This document shows, piece after piece, positions 7,124 through 11,795 of a DNA stretch of 11,795 bases. Below the pieces are notes generated by a model. The model worked only from the letters and a program-made list of their open reading frames with translations, had not been told where the DNA came from and made no database searches. Source of the DNA: an uncultured Peptococcaceae bacterium (GTDB taxonomy: Bacteria > Bacillota > Peptococcia > Peptococcales > Peptococcaceae); NCBI GenBank assembly GCA_938044045.1, contig CALIQN010000015.1, positions 1-11,795 on the forward strand, in the 5' to 3' direction. The translations under genes were made by a program, and so were the position numbers. How positions within the stretch are numbered: the stretch's first letter is position 1; each line of letters starts with the position of its first letter.

Positions 7124-8308
7124 ATTTTCTATAGCTTTCTTCAACGCTTCTACACGATTCAATCTTTCCCATGGTAAATCAATATCATGGCGTCCAAAAT
7201 GCCCATAGGCAGCACATTGTTTGAAAATTGGCTTTCTTAGTTCAAGGTCACGAATAATCGCAGCTGGGCGTAAATCAAAAACTTCAAGAACAGCTTGAAC
7301 AATTTTTTCTTCACTGACCTTATTGGTGCCAAAAGTTTCCACTAAAAGTGACATCGGTCTTGCCACCCCAATGGCATAAGCGACCTGTACTTCACAACGC
7401 TCTGCCAAGCCACTTGCAACAATATTTTTGGCAATGTATCTTGCCATATACGCTCCAGAACGATCTACCTTGGTGCCATCCTTACCTGACAAGGCGCCAC
7501 CACCATGTCTTGCCATACCACCATAGGTATCAACAATAATCTTACGTCCTGTTAGTCCTGTATCACCCTGTGGACCACCAACAACAAAGCGTCCTGTTGG
7601 ATTAACATAGTATTTGGTCGCCTCATCCAAAAGATTTTCTGGAATCACTTTTAGAATAATTTTATTGATAATATCTTCACGCAATACGCCTAAGTCAATA
7701 TCTTCTTTATGCTGCGTAGAAATCACAACGGTGTCAACACGTACAGGTTTACCATCTTGGTATTCTACTGTGACCTGACTTTTACCATCTGGCAAAAGAT
7801 AAGACAGTTCACCAGATTTTCTGGCAACACTTAATCTTTTTGTCAGTTCATGAGAAAGGTAGATTGGTAGCGGCATATAGGTCTCTGTTTCATTGCTGGC
7901 ATAACCAAACATCATACCTTGATCTCCAGCACCTATCGCCTCAATATCATCATCGCTCATCTTGCCTTCTCTTGCTTCTAAGGCACAATCCACACCTTGA
8001 GCAATATCAGAAGATTGTTCCCCTATAGAAGTCAAAACGGCACTCGTCTTATAGTCAAAGCCATGACGTGCATCATCATAGCCAATTTCTTTGATGACTT
8101 GACGTGCTATCTGAGGCATATCGACATAACATGTGGTGCTAATCTCTCCAGAGATAAGTACCATTCCCGTTGTCAAAAAAGTCTCACAAGCCACACGAGC
8201 ATTGGCATCTTTTGCTAAAATTGCATCCAAAATAGCATCTGATACCTGATCGGCAATTTTATCTGGATGCCCCTCTGTTACTGACTCAGAAGTAAAGTAT
8301 TTTTTCAA
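7121..8308 (-). CDS. metK: S-adenosylmethionine synthetase MetK
   Basis: MetK makes SAM from methionine and ATP with release of phosphate and pyrophosphate; it is a homotetrameric, Mg2+/K+-dependent cytosolic enzyme. The 395-residue protein is standard length. Visible motifs are FTSESVTEGHPDK (5-17), the ATP-binding signature GAGDQGMMFGYA (126-137), and GGGALSGKD (267-275) followed by TKVDRS. The second signature is normally GGGAFSGKD, so Leu271 replaces a usually invariant Phe. The start codon is TTG at 8308-8306: a TGA lies immediately upstream in frame, no ATG or GTG is available before the conserved N terminus, and AAAAGGAGG ends 8 nt before it. It follows coaBC by 22 nt, too short for a SAM riboswitch, and is followed by a terminator-like hairpin. 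Its product feeds RsmB and RlmN encoded downstream. Confidence 0.98.
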   Translation of the reverse strand: MKKYFTSESVTEGHPDKIADQVSDAILDAILAKDANARVACETFLTTGMVLISGEISTTCYVDMPQIARQVIKEIGYDDARHGFDYKTSAVLTSIGEQSSDIAQGVDCALEAREGKMSDDDIEAIGAGDQGMMFGYASNETETYMPLPIYLSHELTKRLSVARKSGELSYLLPDGKSQVTVEYQDGKPVRVDTVVISTQHKEDIDLGVLREDIINKIILKVIPENLLDEATKYYVNPTGRFVVGGPQGDTGLTGRKIIVDTYGGMARHGGGALSGKDGTKVDRSGAYMARYIAKNIVASGLAERCEVQVAYAIGVARPMSLLVETFGTNKVSEEKIVQAVLEVFDLRPAAIIRDLELRKPIFKQCAAYGHFGRHDIDLPWERLNRVEALKKAIEN

Positions 8309-8316
8309 TCAAAAAA

Positions 8317-8325
8317 CCTCCTTTT
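8317..8325 (-). promoter_or_regulatory. Strong ribosome binding site for the TTG start of metK
   Basis: AAAAGGAGG occupies most of the 22-nt gap after the coaBC stop codon and sits 8 nt before TTG 8308. It fixes the start at TTG, because an in-frame TGA (8311-8309) lies between the SD and the TTG. A strong SD may compensate for the weaker start codon. Confidence 0.85.
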
Positions 8326-8330
8326 GGATA

Positions 8331-9500
8331 TTAATCCATCACTAATTTTAAACGATTGAGTATTTCATCGGCAACCTCTTCTTTGGAAAGGGTTGGTAAA
8401 GATTCTGTTTTATCCTTGGAGAGGATGGTCACTGTATTTACATCATGCCCAAAGCCTGCATCTTTTGTCTTAACATTATTTGCCACAATAAAATCTATAT
8501 TTTTTTTGATGAGCTTCGCCTTGGCATTTTCCAGTAAGTTTTCAGTTTCTGCAGCAAAACCAACTAAAGCCTTACTCCCTTTATGCTCTCCTGCCCATTT
8601 TAAAATATCAGGGTTTTTTCCCCATTCTAAATTTAAGCCATTGCCATCTTTTTTGATCTTTTCCTCAGCTCGATTGGCAACATAAAAATCTGCTGGCGCT
8701 GCTGCCATAATGAGGGCATCACTGGCTTCAAAATTTTTTTGTATCGCCTCATACATCTCTTTGGTCGTTTGAACTGAAATGACCTTAACATCCTTTGGTG
8801 CAAGCAAATTGACAGGTCCAGAAATCAAGGTTACCCTTGCCCCTCTTTTTTTTGCCATTTTTGCCAACGCATAACCCATTTTGCCAGAACTATGATTGGT
8901 AATATAACGCACTGGATCAATTGGCTCCCTTGTTGGTCCAGCTGTAATCAATACATTTTTTCCAAAATAGTCTTTTTTCGTTTCCTCAAAACAGAGGCTA
9001 TAAATCTCTTCTGGCTCAAGTAATCTACCCTGACCTGTATGCCCACAGGCAAGCAGTCCACTACTTGGCGCCAAAATAATATGTCCCTCTCTTTTTAAAC
9101 GCATGAGATTTTCCTGAACATAAACATTGGCATACATCTGATCATTCATTGCTAGTGCAAGGTATAAACTATCATCATAAGCCAGAGCCAAAGTGGTCAA
9201 AAAATTATCTGCCATCCCATAGGCAAGTTTTGCCATGGTGTTGGCTGTTAATGGGGCGATGATAATTTTATCTGCCCAATCTGCCAAACGAATATGAGCA
9301 ATAGGATCACTTTGTTGGTCAAAATGACTATCCAAGACACGACGTCCTGACAACGCTTCAAAAGGCAACTTTTCTACAAAAGCATTGGCATTTGGTGTGA
9401 AAACAACCTGAACCTCGTGTCCAGCCTTAACCATGAGACTCGTTAAAGTCAGCGCCTTATAGGCAGCCACTCCACCTGTGACGCCAAGTATGACATTCAT
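8331..9500 (-). CDS. coaBC: Bifunctional phosphopantothenoylcysteine decarboxylase / phosphopantothenate-cysteine ligase CoaBC
   Basis: CoaBC performs two steps of coenzyme A synthesis: CTP-dependent joining of cysteine to 4'-phosphopantothenate (CoaB, C-terminal half) and FMN-dependent decarboxylation (CoaC, N-terminal half). In the 389 residues, CoaC spans about 1-175 with VTGGVAAYKA (7-16), active-site His69 in AHIRLADWA, APLTANTMAKLA (82-93), Asn119 in the MN motif, and clamp Cys152 in ACGHTGQGRL. CoaB spans about 180-389 with AGPTREPIDPVR (187-198), NHSSGKMG (202-209), and KKNIDFIVANN (332-342) carrying the conserved lysines. The decarboxylase motif usually read as PXMNXXMW is here LAMNDQMY, so Pro is replaced by Leu116. 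ATG 9500 is 3 nt after the rpoZ stop codon, with its SD (TGAGG) inside rpoZ. Both domains look complete. Confidence 0.97.
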   Translation of the reverse strand: MNVILGVTGGVAAYKALTLTSLMVKAGHEVQVVFTPNANAFVEKLPFEALSGRRVLDSHFDQQSDPIAHIRLADWADKIIIAPLTANTMAKLAYGMADNFLTTLALAYDDSLYLALAMNDQMYANVYVQENLMRLKREGHIILAPSSGLLACGHTGQGRLLEPEEIYSLCFEETKKDYFGKNVLITAGPTREPIDPVRYITNHSSGKMGYALAKMAKKRGARVTLISGPVNLLAPKDVKVISVQTTKEMYEAIQKNFEASDALIMAAAPADFYVANRAEEKIKKDGNGLNLEWGKNPDILKWAGEHKGSKALVGFAAETENLLENAKAKLIKKNIDFIVANNVKTKDAGFGHDVNTVTILSKDKTESLPTLSKEEVADEILNRLKLVMD

Positions 9501-9503
9501 CTC

Positions 9504-9758
9504 TTACGCCTCAGGAAATTGGTAAGGGACTTCTCCCCTAGCCACATCTCTAATTGCCTCGCTGACAAATTTACTAGTTGGATAGTCCGTCACTGGCTCT
9601 TTATCAGACTGGAATTTTTCACCCTTTTCTTGGGCATCTTCTACCTTATCTTGTTTCATTTCTCCCACAAGTTCCCTTGCTTCTTTGGCAATCACTACTG
9701 CAAGCGCATACTTACTTGGGGCGTGTTCTAGCAAGCTTTCAATTGTAACCTTTGACAT
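9504..9758 (-). CDS. rpoZ: DNA-directed RNA polymerase omega subunit RpoZ
   Basis: Omega is the smallest core RNA polymerase subunit; it clamps the C terminus of beta-prime and helps assembly. The 84-residue protein shows the family layout: IESLLEHAPSKYALAVVIAKEARELV (residues 6-31, first helices) and SKFVSEAIRDVARGEV (62-77, the conserved C-terminal helix with ARGEV matching the usual A-x-G-K/E-I/V). Between them is a very charged, Lys/Glu/Asp-rich linker (about 34-56) with low similarity to other omegas. ATG 9758 overlaps the gmk TAA by 1 nt (TAATG) and has AAGGAG 8 nt upstream, inside gmk. Its position right after gmk is the standard Firmicutes arrangement and supports the assignment of this short protein. 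Confidence 0.95.
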   Translation of the reverse strand: MSKVTIESLLEHAPSKYALAVVIAKEARELVGEMKQDKVEDAQEKGEKFQSDKEPVTDYPTSKFVSEAIRDVARGEVPYQFPEA

Positions 9759-10384
9759 TATAATAACTCCTTATCTCGACTAAACTCTTCTGGTAACTTT
9801 CTATTGCGCATGACTTTGCATTTTTCAGAATTAATAATGCTTCTTAAATCATTGACTGCCTCTAGCAAATCGTCATTAACAATCACATAATCATAGACTG
9901 AAAGGGTCTTAATCTCATTGATGGCACTACCAAGACGTTTTCTAATCTCTGCTTCTTCCTCAGTCGCCCTACCTCTTATCCGATTTTCAAGCTCTTTAAA
10001 GGAAGGTGGCATAATGAAGATGAGTACAGCCTCTGGCATTTTTAGCTTGACTTGTTTGGCACCTTGAGGATCAATTTCTACCATCACATCTTTACCTGCT
10101 TGAGTCACTTCTTTGATGTAGTCTATCGGCGTCCCATAATAGTTATCATAAACTTCTGCCCATTCTAAGAAACCACCAGCCTTGATTTTCTCTTGAAAAC
10201 CTTCTCTGGTCATAAAAAAATAATTCACACCATCGACTTCTCCCGTACGTGGTGCCCTTGTCGTGGCTGAAATGGAGTAACTGAGTTCAATCTCTTCTCT
10301 GAGCTTGGCACAAAGTGTCCCTTTCCCAGCACCAGAAGGTCCACTCATCACCAAGAGCAAGCCTTCTTTTTTATGTCCTAACAT
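9758..10384 (-). CDS. gmk: Guanylate kinase Gmk
   Basis: Gmk phosphorylates GMP (and dGMP) with ATP, supplying GDP for GTP and (p)ppGpp pools. From ATG 10384 the protein has 208 residues, the normal size. It shows the P-loop GPSGAGKGT (15-23), the GMP-binding TTRAPRTGEVDGVNYFF (41-57), YGTP (83-86), EIDPQGAKQVK (103-113) and the lid arginines in RIRGRATEEEAEIRKR (135-150). A GTG three codons upstream (10393) would give a slightly longer form, but that GTG is itself inside GGGTGAT (10395-10389), which pairs with the 3' end of 16S rRNA and sits 4 nt before the ATG. I therefore choose 10384. The gene follows the yicC stop by 12 nt and overlaps rpoZ by 1 nt. No remA-like gene lies between yicC and gmk, unlike many Firmicutes. 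Confidence 0.97.
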   Translation of the reverse strand: MLGHKKEGLLLVMSGPSGAGKGTLCAKLREEIELSYSISATTRAPRTGEVDGVNYFFMTREGFQEKIKAGGFLEWAEVYDNYYGTPIDYIKEVTQAGKDVMVEIDPQGAKQVKLKMPEAVLIFIMPPSFKELENRIRGRATEEEAEIRKRLGSAINEIKTLSVYDYVIVNDDLLEAVNDLRSIINSEKCKVMRNRKLPEEFSRDKELL

Positions 10385-10396
10385 AATTATCACCCA

Positions 10397-11275
10397 TTAT
10401 ACAATATTTTGTACTTGTTCCCTGATATTTTCTAAAATACCTTTTATCATAACAACCTTTTGGCTCAGTGTCACCGTCTGAATCTTGCTACCTATTGTAT
10501 TAATCTCTCTATTAAGCTCTTGTAGCATAAAATCCAGTTTTCTTCCCACTACTGGCTCTTGACACATTTCTTCCATCCCTACCAAATGGGTTTTAAGACG
10601 AGTCAATTCTTCATCAATGGTTGTTTTTTCTGTTAAAATGGCCACCTCTTGCAGCAAACGTTCATCATTTTCTGCTACCTCTGCCAGTTGAGCAATACGT
10701 TTTTTGAGGCGTAAGGTATAATCTTCGATTAAAGACGCTTCTTCATCTTGTAAATCTTTTACCAGTCCCTTTAGCTGGGCTATTTTATCAAGAATATCTA
10801 AATGAATCGCCTGACCCTCACGCTTTTCTTCTTCTAGTAAGCGCTCGATCGCCTCATCTAAAGCATAGAATAAATGTTTTTCAAGTGTCGCTTTGCCACG
10901 CTCATCAAAATCTTGTCCCTCACTAATCACATAAGGAAGAGAAAGCAAATCTTCAATATTCGCACTATAATTTAGTCCATGCGCTAAAGCAAAGGTGCTT
11001 AAAGTCTCATGGTAATGGAGAAGCTGAGAAAAATCAATATTTTTCTCAGCTTGTTCACTAGCCATATCAAGCTGTATGCGCACCATTACCTTGCCACGCA
11101 CTAGTTTTTCTTTTAATAATGCTGACAATTTTATTTCAGCCTCAGCTAAAATTTTAGGTAAGCCTCTAAATTGGCATTCAAAGTATCGTCCATTGATAGA
11201 CTTTAATTCTAAAGTGATGGTATAACCCTCACCTTGCATTTCTGCTCGTCCATATCCTGTCATGCTTCTCATCAT
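10397..11275 (-). CDS. yicC: YicC/YloC family endoribonuclease
   Basis: The YicC/YloC family is a group of endoribonucleases linked to RNA turnover and stress survival. The 292-residue protein carries the hallmark N terminus MRSMTGYGRAE, ELKSINGRYFE (23-33), a long charged helical middle section (about 135-215, probable coiled coil), and the C-terminal DUF1732 block with DEELTRLKTH (221-230) and GRKLDFMLQELNREINTIGSK (244-264). Length is typical. Candidate starts are ATG 11275, the adjacent ATG 11272 and ATG 11263; AGGAG at 11290-11286 has 10 nt to the first, so ATG 11275 is preferred. It is the first gene of the tight block and is separated from the upstream gene by 69 nt holding a hairpin. 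It stands directly before gmk, matching the yloC-gmk neighbourhood of Bacillus but without the intervening remA. Confidence 0.95.
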   Translation of the reverse strand: MMRSMTGYGRAEMQGEGYTITLELKSINGRYFECQFRGLPKILAEAEIKLSALLKEKLVRGKVMVRIQLDMASEQAEKNIDFSQLLHYHETLSTFALAHGLNYSANIEDLLSLPYVISEGQDFDERGKATLEKHLFYALDEAIERLLEEEKREGQAIHLDILDKIAQLKGLVKDLQDEEASLIEDYTLRLKKRIAQLAEVAENDERLLQEVAILTEKTTIDEELTRLKTHLVGMEEMCQEPVVGRKLDFMLQELNREINTIGSKIQTVTLSQKVVMIKGILENIREQVQNIV

Positions 11276-11307
11276 GTACAGTATTCTCCTCTTTATAAAC
11301 TGAAATA

Positions 11308-11334
11308 ACCGATTAGTACATCATACTAATCGGT
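11308..11334 (-). terminator. Perfect 11-bp hairpin between the upstream gene and yicC; weak terminator or 5' leader structure
   Basis: Arms ACCGATTAGTA (11308-11318) and TACTAATCGGT (11324-11334) pair perfectly around a 5-nt loop. It starts 10 nt after the stop codon of the upstream gene. On the minus strand it is followed by TATTTCAGTTTAT, only moderately T-rich and interrupted, so it could be an imperfect intrinsic terminator, an mRNA-stabilising hairpin, or an operator-like palindrome. The yicC SD begins about 17 nt further on. I found no good -35/-10 pair around it. Confidence 0.55.
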
Positions 11335-11344
11335 ATATTGTAAC

Positions 11345-11795
11345 TTAAAAAGCAACTTCAATCGGTTCAAAATTTTTACTACCAATATTTTTCTGTGGTT
11401 TGATAATAACCTTACTCTTTCGTAAAAGCAAGGTACCACAAAGCTGATCTGCAACAGAAAAACAATGGGTATTACGTAGATTTTTTTTAAGTAAGATAGA
11501 CTCATCACTTTGGTTTTTAATCGTTAAGTAAAGCTGACATCGTCCATCATTTTGGATCGTCATCGTCACAAAGGCCCCTATACTCTGATCCTCTTTAGAT
11601 TGATAAGGCAACTCAATTTTTTCGCCTTCTTGTTTTAACCTCATAATCGCCTGAGAAATCTCTACCTTATCTTCTTCACTCTCTGCATAGTGCAATAAAA
11701 CCAATTCGGTCAACTCAAGTAAGGAAGTTATCTTTTCTGAATCACTTAGATTTTCAAACTTTGAGGCATCCACACCTACATTGAGATAAGTTGCT
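11345..11795 (-). CDS. Unidentified protein, C-terminal part only (5' end outside the window)
   Basis: The frame is open from the right edge to TAA at 11347-11345, giving 149 visible residues (A-T-Y-L-N-V-G-V-D-A-S-K onward). A GTG at 11773 could act as a start but has no real SD, and the frame continues without a stop beyond it, so I read this as the end of a larger gene. I do not recognise the family. The first ~60 residues look helical and acidic (SEKITSLLELTELVLLHYAE, then KVEISQAIMRLKQEGEK); the rest looks beta-rich with alternating hydrophobics (AFVTMTIQNDG, CQLYLTIKN, GTLLLRKSKVIIKPQ). There is no signal peptide, membrane segment or metal motif in the visible part. It is 69 nt upstream of yicC on the same strand, separated by a hairpin, so membership of the yicC operon is uncertain. 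Confidence 0.75.
   Translation of the reverse strand, partial: ATYLNVGVDASKFENLSDSEKITSLLELTELVLLHYAESEEDKVEISQAIMRLKQEGEKIELPYQSKEDQSIGAFVTMTIQNDGRCQLYLTIKNQSDESILLKKNLRNTHCFSVADQLCGTLLLRKSKVIIKPQKNIGSKNFEPIEVAF

Noticed and set aside
8309..8330. SAM riboswitch ahead of metK
   Set aside because: The gap to coaBC is only 22 nt and is filled by the SD; there is no space for an aptamer and no riboswitch-like structure in the end of coaBC that I could see.
10385..10393. Gmk start at GTG 10393
   Set aside because: The GTG is part of the GGGTGAT ribosome-binding sequence for ATG 10384, and nothing SD-like precedes it.
11335..11370. Promoter for yicC in the end of the upstream gene (TTGAAG ... 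TATACC, or TACAAT)
   Set aside because: The -10 candidates match poorly or have wrong spacing (18 nt to a weak TATACC, 13 nt to TACAAT), so I cannot support a promoter.
1..11795. Mobile elements, CRISPR arrays, tRNA/rRNA genes, toxin-antitoxin or defence genes
   Set aside because: No transposase, integrase, repeat array, cloverleaf or accessory gene was seen; the window is dense with conserved housekeeping genes.

Overview
This is an AT-rich (roughly 40% G+C by eye) bacterial housekeeping segment from a low-GC Firmicute (Bacillota). All eleven recognisable complete genes, and one partial gene at the right edge, lie on the minus strand, so transcription runs from high to low coordinates. The order yicC-gmk-rpoZ-coaBC-metK-priA-def-fmt-zinc peptidase-rsmB-rlmN is the classic Firmicutes gmk-rpoZ-priA-fmt cluster. 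Two genes are present that Bacillus lacks here: metK between coaBC and priA, and a YugP-type peptidase between fmt and rsmB. From memory this fits Negativicutes or a related clostridial lineage better than Bacilli; that is an inference from gene order, not a proof.

Layout in transcription order. (1) 11795-11345: C-terminal 149 residues of an unrecognised protein open to the window edge. (2) 11344-11276: a short gap with a perfect 11-bp hairpin. (3) 11275-8331: yicC, gmk, rpoZ, coaBC, packed with gaps of 12 nt or less or overlaps. (4) 8308-7121: metK, starting with TTG behind a strong Shine-Dalgarno (SD) site. (5) 7123-7089: a terminator-like hairpin that includes the metK stop codon. (6) 7063-182: priA, def, fmt, zinc peptidase, rsmB, rlmN, again with tiny gaps or overlaps. 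(7) 167-134: an intrinsic terminator after rlmN, then about 130 nt of AT-rich DNA, and at 20-1 a strong SD plus ATG that may open the next gene. No stretch over 300 bases lacks a gene.

Functionally the genes serve nucleotide and cofactor supply (Gmk, CoaBC, MetK), RNA polymerase (omega), replication restart (PriA), initiator-tRNA formylation and nascent-chain deformylation (Fmt, Def), rRNA modification (RsmB, RlmN) and RNA decay (YicC). MetK makes the SAM that RsmB and RlmN consume.

I did not find a novel defence system, mobile element, CRISPR array or RNA gene. The points worth a second look are small: the intra-operon terminator at metK/priA, non-ATG starts and start corrections, substitutions in family signatures of MetK and CoaBC, the absence of remA between yicC and gmk, and the unidentified protein at the right edge.
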